From Limosilactobacillus pulli (GTDB lineage Bacteria > Bacillota > Bacilli > Lactobacillales > Lactobacillaceae): a stretch of 22,926 bases of DNA. Made by a program: the position numbers and the translations under genes. The notes beneath the pieces are model-generated. The model searched no databases, had not been told where the DNA came from, and was given only the letters and a program-made list of their open reading frames with translations. Positions 15,294 to 22,919 of the stretch are shown here, in pieces (position 1 is the first letter of the stretch; every line of letters begins with the position of its first letter). The DNA is taken from NCBI RefSeq assembly GCF_947381555.1, contig NZ_CANCWQ010000026.1, forward strand, positions 1-22,926. The letters run 5' to 3'.

Positions 15294-18254
15294 ATGACCG
15301 GCGTTGACTACGGAAAAATCTTAAAGCGCTTGGAGTCAAAAGATGGCGATCAACTGGTCAGAGAATTACATGGCTCGCTTTTAAATGGCTATGTTGATCA
15401 AGATGAATTTGCCACGGTTGGCGATTTGGGACCTAAGCTGTTGACCAATCAGTCGGGTAACCAGATTTGGAATCAATTGCGCCATGAGCTGCAGACCTGC
15501 CAAAGCTATATCTTTGCCGTGGCGTTTGTAACTGATGCGATGATCTCCAGCCTCAAACCGATTTTTAAGCAGCTAGCCAACCATGGTATTCAAGGGCGAC
15601 TATTAACGTCTGATTATCTGTATTTCAATCAGCCCAAGGTATTTGACGAGCTGCTCAAAATTCCTAATCTGGAGGTGAAAATTGCCAAAATTGACGGTTT
15701 TCACCAAAAGGGATATATCTTTCAGCACCATGGCTATCAAACCATTATCATTGGCAGTGCCAACCTGACCGAAAATGCTCTGATGCGTAACTATGAATGG
15801 AGTCTGCAGATCAATTCACTCAACAATGGCGACATCACGCATCAAGTCAGTGAAAACATCGAAGACGAATGGCAGCATGCTCAGCCTTTGACGGATCAGT
15901 GGATTGTCCAGTATCAACTGGTTTATCAAAAAAATCACCGCACGACGCACGCCGTAGCCCAGATGGTAAAAAACGGTCAGCCTGAAATTATTGGTGATAA
16001 CATTGAGCCCAATCAGATGCAAAAAGAGGCACTGGCTCAGATCGCTAGTCTGCGTAAGGCCGGTAAGCATCGTAGTCTGGTAATTTCGGCAACCGGAACG
16101 GGTAAGACCTATTTGGGGGCATTTGACGTTCGCAATGCCAAGCCGAAACGCATGCTGTTTTTAGCACATCGAGAAGAGATTTTGCGCAAGTCGGCCCAAA
16201 GTTTTCAAAAAGTAATTGGCGGACCTAAAGACGATTTTGGCCTATATACCGGCAACGTGCATGAAAAGGATGCCAAATACCTTTTTGCCACCGTTCAGAC
16301 CTTGCAAGACGACGCCCATCTACACGAATTTTCGCCAAATGAATTTGACTATATCTTGGTCGATGAGGTCCATCATGCCGGGGCCAAATCATACCAAAAG
16401 ATCATGCAGTATTTTAAGCCTGAATTTTATTTGGGGATGACGGCCACGCCAGAACGGAATGACGACTTCAGTGTTTTTGAGCTGTTTGACTATAACGTGG
16501 CTTATGAGATCAGACTACAGCAGGCTTTGGAAGCCGACATGCTGTGCCCGTTTCACTATGTTGGTATCAGTGACTATCAGTTTAACGATGCCCAGGTTAA
16601 TGAAGAGATTACCAGCTATCAAAATGACGCTGCTCATCATCAAAAAGAGGTGCAAGCCATTGAGCATCTGACCAGTAAAGAACGGGTTCACTATATTTTG
16701 GAACAGACTGAGTACTATGGCTATTCGGGGCCACAGCTGCATGGCTTGATTTTTTGTGCTACGGTCAAAGAATCAGAGCAGCTGGCTGCTGAATTAAGCA
16801 GGCAGGGGCATCCAGCCAAGGCACTTTCCGGCTCGGATTCAATGGTTGTTCGTCAGCAGGTGGTCAAAGAATTGGCGGCTGGTCAGATTGAATATATCGT
16901 CACGGTTGATCTTTTCAATGAGGGGATTGACATTCCATGCGTCAATCAGGTGGTGTTTTTGCGCAGCACCAATTCCAGCATCGTTTATGTGCAACAGCTG
17001 GGACGGGGGCTCAGAAAAGCTAAAAACAAAGACTACGTTGAGGTCCTGGACTTTATCGGCAATTACAAGAACAGTTATATGATTCCGATTGCCTTGACCG
17101 GGGATGCCTCTTATTCCAAGGACAGTGCCCGCGAAACGGTTGAGATCGAGCCAACGATTGGACTTTCTACGATTGCATTTGACGAGATTGCCAAGGAACG
17201 GATCTATCAGTCATTGCGTCAGGTAAGACTCAACGATATGAAAAAGCTGCGGAATGTCTATCAAAATATGAAATTCCGAGTTGGGCGCGTACCGATGCTG
17301 GCTGATTTCATGGCAGCCGATTCAATTGATCCCGAGATTTTGGCTAATAAAAAGAAAAATTACGCCCAGTTCCTGATTGGCGAAAAAGTACCAATTGAGC
17401 TCAGTGACTATGAAAATCGCGTGCTGACTTTTTTGGATGCGGAGCTCTTGAACGGTAAGCGGCGTCATGAATTGATGCTGCTGGATGATTTACTGGCTCA
17501 AAACACGGTTACAGAAGAAAAACTGAAGCAGCAGCTAAAAGAAGCCAATTGTCAAGTTGATGAGTCAACGATGGCTTCGATGCGGCGTGTACTGGATCTA
17601 ACGTTTTATAACAAAAATGCCTCACCATCCAGAGCCGATTATGGTGGTCAGCCAATCGTAATTTTTGAACCGGATATGCAGTACTATCGGTTAAATGACG
17701 AGCTTAGCCAGTCTTTGCAAAACAATCCGTGGTTTAAAAAGCTTTGGCAGGATGGTATCAAGACCGGCCTGATGAGGGCTGAACGCTATCGAGCCGATCA
17801 ACGCTTTACGCTGGGCGAGAAATATACGCGTAAAGACGTGATGCGCTTGATCAACAATCAAATCAATACAACCGCACAAAACATCGGTGGCTACTACTTC
17901 AATGATCATGACGGTGCGATTTTTGTTACCTACCATAAGTCAAAAGAGATCAGCCGCTCGATTCAATACGGGGATCGCTTCTTAAATGATCACGTGATGC
18001 ACTATTATTCCAAGAACAAGCGTCGACTGGACAGTCCTGATATTCATAAGTTTACGGATGGTAGACATCGGATGGGGCTCTTTGTCAAAAAATCCGATGC
18101 TGATGATGACAAGACCTTTTATTACCTGGGGAATTGTCATTACATGCCTGGTTCGGCCAAACAAGAAGAACAAACCGGCAATCCGATTGTTTCGATGAAT
18201 CTGGTGCTTGAACAGCCGGTTGCCTACACTCGCTACCATTCGCTGATTGACTAA
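15294..18254 (+). CDS. PLD-like nuclease / SF2 helicase / DUF3427-type protein
   Basis: This is a 986-aa three-part protein. (1) Residues about 40-190 are a PLD-like nuclease domain, with His137-x-Lys139 (HQKGYIF) and GSAN at 154-157; the usual Asp of HxKx4D is Gln144. (2) Residues about 240-620 are an SF2 helicase: Walker A ATGTGKT (Lys271), DEVH at 357-360, TATPERND, and motif VI QLGRGLRK from Gln568. (3) The C-terminal 330 residues match what I know as the DUF3427 type (YGGQPIVIFEP; FTLGEKYTRKDVMRLIN; YYLGNCHY). Such proteins are presumed DNA-processing enzymes in repair or phage defence, but I know of no defined substrate. The start is ATG 15294, next to the Nudix stop. The gene looks intact. 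Confidence 0.88.
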   Translation: MTGVDYGKILKRLESKDGDQLVRELHGSLLNGYVDQDEFATVGDLGPKLLTNQSGNQIWNQLRHELQTCQSYIFAVAFVTDAMISSLKPIFKQLANHGIQGRLLTSDYLYFNQPKVFDELLKIPNLEVKIAKIDGFHQKGYIFQHHGYQTIIIGSANLTENALMRNYEWSLQINSLNNGDITHQVSENIEDEWQHAQPLTDQWIVQYQLVYQKNHRTTHAVAQMVKNGQPEIIGDNIEPNQMQKEALAQIASLRKAGKHRSLVISATGTGKTYLGAFDVRNAKPKRMLFLAHREEILRKSAQSFQKVIGGPKDDFGLYTGNVHEKDAKYLFATVQTLQDDAHLHEFSPNEFDYILVDEVHHAGAKSYQKIMQYFKPEFYLGMTATPERNDDFSVFELFDYNVAYEIRLQQALEADMLCPFHYVGISDYQFNDAQVNEEITSYQNDAAHHQKEVQAIEHLTSKERVHYILEQTEYYGYSGPQLHGLIFCATVKESEQLAAELSRQGHPAKALSGSDSMVVRQQVVKELAAGQIEYIVTVDLFNEGIDIPCVNQVVFLRSTNSSIVYVQQLGRGLRKAKNKDYVEVLDFIGNYKNSYMIPIALTGDASYSKDSARETVEIEPTIGLSTIAFDEIAKERIYQSLRQVRLNDMKKLRNVYQNMKFRVGRVPMLADFMAADSIDPEILANKKKNYAQFLIGEKVPIELSDYENRVLTFLDAELLNGKRRHELMLLDDLLAQNTVTEEKLKQQLKEANCQVDESTMASMRRVLDLTFYNKNASPSRADYGGQPIVIFEPDMQYYRLNDELSQSLQNNPWFKKLWQDGIKTGLMRAERYRADQRFTLGEKYTRKDVMRLINNQINTTAQNIGGYYFNDHDGAIFVTYHKSKEISRSIQYGDRFLNDHVMHYYSKNKRRLDSPDIHKFTDGRHRMGLFVKKSDADDDKTFYYLGNCHYMPGSAKQEEQTGNPIVSMNLVLEQPVAYTRYHSLID

Positions 18255-18258
18255 AACA

Positions 18259-18317
18259 AAAACGCACTTCCACGAATTTTTCGGGCATTCAGTATCCCGA
18301 GCGTGGCGGTGCGTTTT
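18259..18317. terminator. Bidirectional terminator between convergent genes
   Basis: AAAACGCAC (18259-18267) pairs with GTGCGTTTT (18309-18317), CCACG (18270-18274) with CGTGG (18302-18306), and TCGGG with CCCGA inside. The T and A runs at the ends serve both strands, ending the helicase gene (+) and the DUF1445 gene (-). Confidence 0.85.
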
Positions 18318-18322
18318 ATTGA

Positions 18323-19147
18323 TTATTCTGGTTGGTGAGCATCGAGATAGTCGTTTAGTTCGTCATTTTTAATGTCAGTAACAAACATATACCCCGGCGC
18401 GTGGGTAATGACCAGCGGCAGTTTGGCGTTCTCAATAACCGCCTGCGGAGTTACGCCACAGGGCCAAAAAACGGGGACTTCGCCAGGTTTGATTGTGTCG
18501 GGGTCGCCATAATCAGGATGAGCCAGATCGGTAATACCAATCGCTTTGGGATCGCCAATCTGAATTGGTGCGCCGTGCACGTTAGGCATCTTAGCTGTGA
18601 TCTGGTAGGCAAGCCAGGCTTTTTTGGGGGTCATCGGGCGCATTGAAACAACCATTGGACCTTTAAAGCGACCGAATGGACTGGTCATAATGTTGGTTTT
18701 GTACATAGGGACGTTGTGCTTTTCGGTCAGGTGCCGAATCTCGATGCCGGCATTAGTCAAGGCTTCTTCAAACGAAAATGAGCAGCCGATCAAAAAGCCA
18801 ACCATATCCAGTTGCCAAAATTGACTGGCATCAGTGATCTCCTTGGTAAAACGACCATTTTCATAAATTCGGTAGCGCGGGATGTCAGTGCAGATGTTGG
18901 CATGACTGGCAATCGTTTTGGTAAGAGGCGTCCGCTTGATGGTTTCCAAAAGCGGACAGGCCTGGGGATTTTGCCGAATCCATTCGCGAAAGTCACGGGC
19001 ATAAAGCTGAGGCATGATTACCAGGTTGGCTTGCGCGTAGCCGGCTGCCGTGCCAGCAGTGGGAAAGTCAATGATGCCGTCCCGAACATATTGGCGGACC
19101 TGAGCTGGGGTTTGATGGATATAGGGCTGAATATCAAAAGCAGACAT
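18323..19147 (-). CDS. DUF1445 (UPF0317) family protein, D-glutamate-cyclase-like putative hydro-lyase
   Basis: This 274-aa soluble protein is recognisable from family patterns: a MGFLIGC-like segment (MVGFLIGCSFSFEEAL), NVPMYKTNI, GPMVVSMRPM, VPVFWPCGVTPQ and THAPGYMFVTD near the end. The family is annotated as putative hydro-lyases and is related to the bacterial-type part of mammalian D-glutamate cyclase, which interconverts D-glutamate and 5-oxo-D-proline. The substrate here is not known. ATG at 19147 is chosen because AGAGGTG ends 6 bases before it. An in-frame GTG at 19156 is part of that ribosome binding site and would not be used. It is monocistronic, with its own promoter and a shared terminator. 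Confidence 0.88.
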   Translation of the reverse strand: MSAFDIQPYIHQTPAQVRQYVRDGIIDFPTAGTAAGYAQANLVIMPQLYARDFREWIRQNPQACPLLETIKRTPLTKTIASHANICTDIPRYRIYENGRFTKEITDASQFWQLDMVGFLIGCSFSFEEALTNAGIEIRHLTEKHNVPMYKTNIMTSPFGRFKGPMVVSMRPMTPKKAWLAYQITAKMPNVHGAPIQIGDPKAIGITDLAHPDYGDPDTIKPGEVPVFWPCGVTPQAVIENAKLPLVITHAPGYMFVTDIKNDELNDYLDAHQPE

Positions 19148-19198
19148 ATATTTCACCTCTTGGATTACAAAATAATGTGAAAATTGGATTTACCTTAA

Positions 19199-19269
19199 AT
19201 CATAACCGTAGTTAAACCGTTTGCAAAGTTGGCAGCCAATCAAACTTTTAAAATTAAGTCCAAACGGTT
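19199..19269 (-). promoter_or_regulatory. Promoter with overlapping cre-like site and 9-bp inverted repeat
   Basis: On the - strand, TTGCAA (19226-19221) and TATGAT (19204-19199) are separated by 16 bases upstream of the DUF1445 gene. TGCAAACGGTTTAA, overlapping the -35 box, matches the CcpA cre consensus except for one base of the terminal CA. The same site forms a perfect inverted repeat with a second half-site: AACCGTTTG (19215-19223) and CAAACGGTT (19261-19269). Repression by CcpA or another LacI-family regulator is an inference. Confidence 0.55.
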
Positions 19270-19309
19270 ATTGACTTAAGTTAGAACGTTTTTAAAATTT
19301 GGGCTGATT

Positions 19310-19346
19310 AAAAAAATGAGGGCTGCCTATGCTGGCAACCCTCATT
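19310..19346 (-). terminator. Terminator of the HerA/three-TM operon
   Basis: On the - strand, AATGAGGGTTGCC (19346-19334) pairs with GGCAGCCCTCATT (19327-19315) and is followed by TTTTT. Confidence 0.85.
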
Positions 19347-19377
19347 TGGTCTAGATATGCTTTGATGATTTTGTGAT

Positions 19378-19668
19378 TTAAATGATTTGTGGCTGAGCAG
19401 AATCAAAGCGGTGGTCAGTGCGATGGTCATACCATTTAACGATACCGATCAAAATGATAACGATCGTGTATAGTAAGGCCGAGCGACTGGAAGGATGATC
19501 AACCATGGCCGCGCTACGATACCAGCGAAACAGCCAGGCCAGCATGCTGTAGACCAAAAGTCCGCAGACTACGGTAAAGACAATGGCCCATATAAATGTG
19601 GTGGCCATTGCCATGACGATTCCCGCGGCAATCAAAAACATAACCATCAATATGATGAACAGGCACAT
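19378..19668 (-). CDS. Small three-TM membrane protein, unknown function
   Basis: The 96-aa product has three hydrophobic segments (about residues 3-20, 22-47 and 65-78) and a short polar C-terminus. I do not recognise the family. ATG at 19668 has AGGAGG 9 bases upstream, and that ribosome binding site begins directly after the stop of the HerA-like gene. The two therefore form one operon. A functional link, for example a membrane anchor or effector for the ATPase, is possible but not shown. Confidence 0.7.
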   Translation of the reverse strand: MCLFIILMVMFLIAAGIVMAMATTFIWAIVFTVVCGLLVYSMLAWLFRWYRSAAMVDHPSSRSALLYTIVIILIGIVKWYDHRTDHRFDSAQPQII

Positions 19669-19681
19669 TTACAGTTTCCTC

Positions 19682-20800
19682 CTAATTGCTTTGCCAGCTA
19701 GGTAACGGTACGTCAATTACGCGTGGCGACTGGTTTAATAAACAGACAATGGCTTGACCAATTCCCAGTCCGCTAACTGTCGATACCAGTTGCTGGTCTA
19801 AGTTAAGGCTACTGATTTCTTCTGGACTGGCGAGATGATGAACCAATAGATTAGGAAACTGAGAGCGCAGCTTGGCTGGCAGATCCAATGGCGATTGCGT
19901 AGTCAAGACAACATTGAGGCCTGCTTTGCGACCTTCACGCAGAACTTGAAAGATGCCGTTTTCAGCCAAGGAGAATTCACCGGCTGGCAGATAACGATGT
20001 GCTTCGTCAATGACGATGTTGACCGGAAAATCAGCCGCATGAGTCAAACGGCGTTCCAATATTCGCTTCATCAATAGTGAGATTACGGCACGTTGTCCAA
20101 TGGCAAGCGTCTTGAGTGCAGAAAGATCAATTACCAAGGTCTTATGAGCACTGCGTTGATCTAAAAACATCTGTAATACGAAGTTAAGCTCGGTCTTAAC
20201 CTGGCCAGGTTGAGAAATGCTGCCAAACAGCTTGCGTACTGGCAGACTGGCGAGCGATTCGCGCAACTGAATGATACTGGACCATTCTGCGGCAATCAGC
20301 TTGTGATCATATTGCTGCCCCATTAAGTGATAGTCAGCTCGCTGATCAGCATATGGAATCACGAATTCTTCAATCAATTGGTCAGGAAGCAATTGCACGT
20401 CATACGATTTAGCCCAGCGCCCCAGCTGTTCAGCTTCATGTTGGTGCGTATTGATTGGCTGACTGATGCGCACGTAGCAGCCTGGTTGATTGAGCAGATT
20501 GTTTTGAATTTTCAGATCATTGACTGCAAAAACTGCTGCCATTTTGAGCTGAGAATCAAATTTTAATCCCAGAGCGTCAATCAACTGACTGGCAGAAAAC
20601 TCACCTGGTTCCAGATAGGCGTTTTCACCCAGCCGATAGACGATGGCGTTGGGCAGTTGCGCGTACTCGCCGGTTGGATCCAAGACAATATTGGCCTGGG
20701 CGTTAGTTTGCAACTGATCCAGAATCGTTAGCGTTGACGTCGTCTTACCACTGCCGGTCTGGCCAACGATCAACAGATGTCTTTCAGTCAGCTTGTTCAT
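19682..20800 (-). CDS. Short HerA-like (DUF87-type) ATP-binding protein
   Basis: This 372-aa RecA/FtsK-like ATPase has Walker A GQTGSGKTT at residues 13-21, LDPTGEYAQL (HerA-type D-P/x-GEY motif), Walker B VNIVIDEAHRYLP, a sensor-like VVLTTQSP, and an arginine-rich linker (VLREGRKAGLN). It lacks the N-terminal HAS beta-barrel and is much shorter than archaeal HerA (about 500 aa). HerA proteins translocate DNA, often with the nuclease NurA or with effectors such as SIR2 in defence systems; no nuclease is adjacent here. An in-frame stop lies a few codons before ATG 20800, so this start is forced. Its ribosome binding site is weak (GGAAAG at a long distance). Confidence 0.8.
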   Translation of the reverse strand: MNKLTERHLLIVGQTGSGKTTSTLTILDQLQTNAQANIVLDPTGEYAQLPNAIVYRLGENAYLEPGEFSASQLIDALGLKFDSQLKMAAVFAVNDLKIQNNLLNQPGCYVRISQPINTHQHEAEQLGRWAKSYDVQLLPDQLIEEFVIPYADQRADYHLMGQQYDHKLIAAEWSSIIQLRESLASLPVRKLFGSISQPGQVKTELNFVLQMFLDQRSAHKTLVIDLSALKTLAIGQRAVISLLMKRILERRLTHAADFPVNIVIDEAHRYLPAGEFSLAENGIFQVLREGRKAGLNVVLTTQSPLDLPAKLRSQFPNLLVHHLASPEEISSLNLDQQLVSTVSGLGIGQAIVCLLNQSPRVIDVPLPSWQSN

Positions 20801-20959
20801 TTTGTGCCGTCACTTTCCTTTCGCTTAATCAATCTTTAATGTTTCTATCTTATCATGATTATTAGTAAAAGATTGCTGATTATGGTACAAAAGCAAAACC
20901 TTCTTGCAATTTTATGCAGTAATTAAATTGTGGATTAACGGGACAGTTTTTGCTTTTTT

Positions 20960-21130
20960 ACGAATAAAGTGGCTGGAAATTAACTCAATCTCTTAACTAC
21001 GGATAGATAACCTCAGCGCTGGCTGATGGTTCAAACGCCGATAAATCAGTATTTGACCAACCTAGTCATCCTTGAGGAGATTCGAAGACAAATGCCAAAA
21101 ATCGGTTGCAAGCTGATTTTGGCATTTTTT
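20960..21130 (+). ncRNA. Candidate small RNA with its own terminator
   Basis: The 20801-21311 intergenic region (511 bp) has no gene that I can support. It does carry pairings on the + strand: AATCTC near 20988 with GAGATT near 21077, ACTA with TAGT just inside, a TCAGC/GCTGA hairpin, and GGT(T)CAAA with TTTGACC. A strong + strand terminator follows. No + strand gene lies upstream (the nearest is on the opposite strand), so the terminator implies a short + transcript. I find no convincing promoter and cannot name a family. Confidence 0.35.
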
Positions 21131-21131
21131 T
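21090..21131 (+). terminator. Rho-independent terminator of an orphan + transcript
   Basis: AAATGCCAAAA (21090-21100) pairs perfectly with TTTTGGCATTT (21117-21127) and is followed by more T residues. Confidence 0.85.
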
Positions 21132-21191
21132 ACTCTTTTTTTGATTTGTCAAATATCAGTTTTTTGGTCACTGATCGTCTGCCGTATGAGA

Positions 21192-21197
21192 TATAAT
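21192..21197 (+). promoter_or_regulatory. Possible -10 box of the KxYKxGKxW gene
   Basis: TATAAT lies 115 bases before the start codon. The best -35 candidate, TTGGTC (21164-21169), is 22 bases away, which is too far, so the promoter is weak or activator-dependent. It implies a long 5' leader. Confidence 0.35.
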
Positions 21198-21261
21198 TTA
21201 TTACTTTAGTAGGATAAATATACGGTGAGACGATTTGGGGATACATATTGGTTAAAAAACA

Positions 21262-21303
21262 CCCTTGCATAACATAACGGTTTCACCGGTTAAATGTTAG
21301 GGG
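21262..21303 (+). promoter_or_regulatory. Leader hairpin that could hide the ribosome binding site
   Basis: TAACAT (21270-21275) pairs with ATGTTA (21294-21299), with an inner AAC..GGT/ACC..GGTT stem. The upstream CCC (21262-21264) could extend pairing to the GGGGG ribosome binding site at about 21300-21304. This would reduce translation of the following gene. It is inferred from base pairing only. Confidence 0.35.
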
Positions 21304-21311
21304 GATGAATT

Positions 21312-22440
21312 ATGAACAGATTGAAACGGTTTGGAAAGGAGACTGAAACGGATCGCAGCTGTCGCGTTAAGATGTACAAAGCTGGCAAGAATTGGCTGAC
21401 ATCATGCCAAATTTTCCGCTATTTTTTAAATCGTGCCGTTTTAAAGCGAGTTACCGTTTCAGCTGGAGCAGTAGCTATCGGGATGAGTCTAAGTGGGCAT
21501 GTCGTTAAGGCGGATACCACCAGTTCGACCAATCGCTTGATTACAATCAGCAGTACAGTATCGCAAGCCAACGGCCCCTCAGCCGCTACAGCAACTACTG
21601 ATAATGCAGACAATTCAAACGCAGTTGCGACTGTTGCTTCAAGTTCGACAGTTTCATCAAACAGTCAAGCAGCATCATCAAGTACGGATGACTCCAAAAC
21701 TGACTCAGTGACGCAATCAAGCAGTTCAGCAGCAGCCAGTGCTGGCAACGATCAAAATGATGCCGCGTCTTCAACAGCTGCAGATAGTCAAACCGCCGCC
21801 AGTTCAGCTGTTGAATCTACCAATGCAGTTTCTGAAAGCACGTCAATTTCAGCTGCTGAAAAATCAAGTGTAGTCAGTGCTAAGTTGGCAACAGCTAATT
21901 GAATCGCCAGGGTGGCCATGGTTAATGCAACTGCAGAATCAACCGAATTGGCAGTTCAGACGACGGATTATCAAGCTTTGACCAAGGACTGGAACGTTGA
22001 TGCCAAGGGCAACGTGACCTATATAGGTAAAAGCACGAATCTGACCACGATCACGATTCCTAACAATTACGATTTTTATCAAGCTGGTAAGACTAAAGCT
22101 AATCAAAAGCTTACGATTGCTGCTAGCGTTATTCATAATTTGCTAAAACAGAACCGGGATTTGACCGAGTTGATCATTTCAGGTGATGGTAATGGCAAGC
22201 TCTATGCTACTGGCAACTGGACAGCAGCTTTCAGTGGCTATGACGATAATTACATGAATCAATATAACAGCAAGATAAAATCGCTGGTTCTTGGTGGCCT
22301 TGATGTTGCTGGTGTTACCAATATGTCGCGTATGTTTTATGGCGATAACCAGCTGGTACGGATTACCGGCCTGAGCAATTGGAACACCGCTAAGGTAACG
22401 GATATGTCCTATATGTTTAGTGGAACCTCTAAGCTGAGTA
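21312..22440 (+). pseudogene. Inactivated KxYKxGKxW-signal, BspA/DUF285-type surface protein gene
   Basis: The N-terminus carries the KxYKxGKxW-type motif (KMYKAGKNW, residues 20-28), a hydrophobic stretch (VSAGAVAIGMSLSG) and a probable cleavage region near HVVKADTT; such signals mark large adhesins, many of them accessory Sec substrates. A Ser/Ala-rich region follows. A TGA at 21900-21902 then interrupts the frame. The same frame (600 bases on, at 21912) continues with TDYQALTKDWNVDAKGNVTY and BspA-like DUF285 repeats (NMSRMFYGDNQL...LSNWNTAKVTDMSYMF). The coding sequence stops at 22440, where an IS66 left end begins. ATG 21312 has AGGGGG 8 bases upstream. Unless the TGA is read through, only a secreted Ser-rich fragment of 196 aa could be made. 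Confidence 0.9.
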
Positions 22441-22524
22441 GTAAGCACACTATAACCAACCGCATATAATTAAATTCCAAGTTCTCCTATACTTGAAGAC
22501 ATATTCAAGAAGGAGGACTTTTTT

Positions 22525-22698
22525 ATGAAGCAAGATTTTGTCGAAGTTGATATACCGCGAACAAAGAAGCCGGTTGCTAAGCGCTCACGCTTGGCAGCTA
22601 TCGTTTCACTGCACCAAGTAAAAATTAATGTCTACCAAGAAGCAGATCCCGTTTTGGTTAGTGAGATCATTAAAGCAGTAGACGCTTATGCTGGTTAA
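22525..22698 (+). CDS. IS66 TnpA-like small protein
   Basis: A 57-aa ORF starts at ATG 22525 after AAGGAGGAC. It has the same length as, and is clearly homologous to, the ORF at 12271-12444 (VSLHQVKINVYQEADP...YAG), but quite diverged, so the two elements are different IS66 relatives rather than recent copies. The stop overlaps the following tnpB start. Confidence 0.78.
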   Translation: MKQDFVEVDIPRTKKPVAKRSRLAAIVSLHQVKINVYQEADPVLVSEIIKAVDAYAG

Positions 22699-22807
22699 CT
22701 GGAGTGCTCCTCAGCACGTCTACATAGTTTGTGGCAAGACCGATCTGCGGAAGGGCATTGACGGTTTAGCCATGGTGATCGCAGAGAATTATGACTCGGA
22801 ATTATAG
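22688..22807 (+). pseudogene. IS66 tnpB, truncated by another insertion
   Basis: From ATG 22688 the frame reads MLVNWSAPQHVYIVCGKTDL, then RKGIDGLAMVIAENYDSEL, then a TAG at the junction with the next element. TnpB is normally about 115 aa; here only the first 39 residues remain. The intact Trp5 codon (TGG) is what shows that the other copy has a nonsense mutation. Confidence 0.87.
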
Positions 22808-22832
22808 GCTATAATCCCCTTAAGGGTGACAC

Positions 22833-22860
22833 TTGAAATAATAAAAGTGTTGGCTATAAT
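22833..22860 (+). promoter_or_regulatory. Strong promoter in the terminal IS
   Basis: TTGAAA (22833-22838) and a perfect TATAAT (22855-22860) are separated by 16 bases, pointing into the element. Confidence 0.75.
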
Positions 22861-22913
22861 GCCCTCTAAGTATACAGATGAAATAGAAAATTCATCTTAT
22901 ATTTGGAGGGCAT
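22859..22913 (+). promoter_or_regulatory. Hairpin sequestering the ribosome binding site of the IS gene
   Basis: ATGCCCTC (22859-22866) pairs with GAGGGCAT (22906-22913), and TATA-AGATGAA (22871-22882) with TTCATCT-TATA (22891-22901). The GGAGGG ribosome binding site (22905-22910) is almost entirely inside the stem. Transcripts entering from outside would contain the full hairpin and be poorly translated. Confidence 0.65.
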
Positions 22914-22919
22914 TTAAAA

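Larger units (their letters stand above)
22441..22807 (+). mobile_element. IS66-family element, left part, itself interrupted
   Basis: It begins with GTAAGCACACTATAAC, matching the left end of the element at 12189 in 15 of 16 bases. It carries the same tnpA-tnpB order and inserts directly into the DUF285 repeat coding sequence. The tnpB is cut after about 38 codons, where another element starts. The right end is outside the window or lost. Confidence 0.85.

Noticed and set aside
21900..21902. TGA as a selenocysteine or programmed read-through codon
   Set aside because: No supporting structure was seen, and the same gene is also broken by an IS, so simple pseudogene decay is the better explanation.
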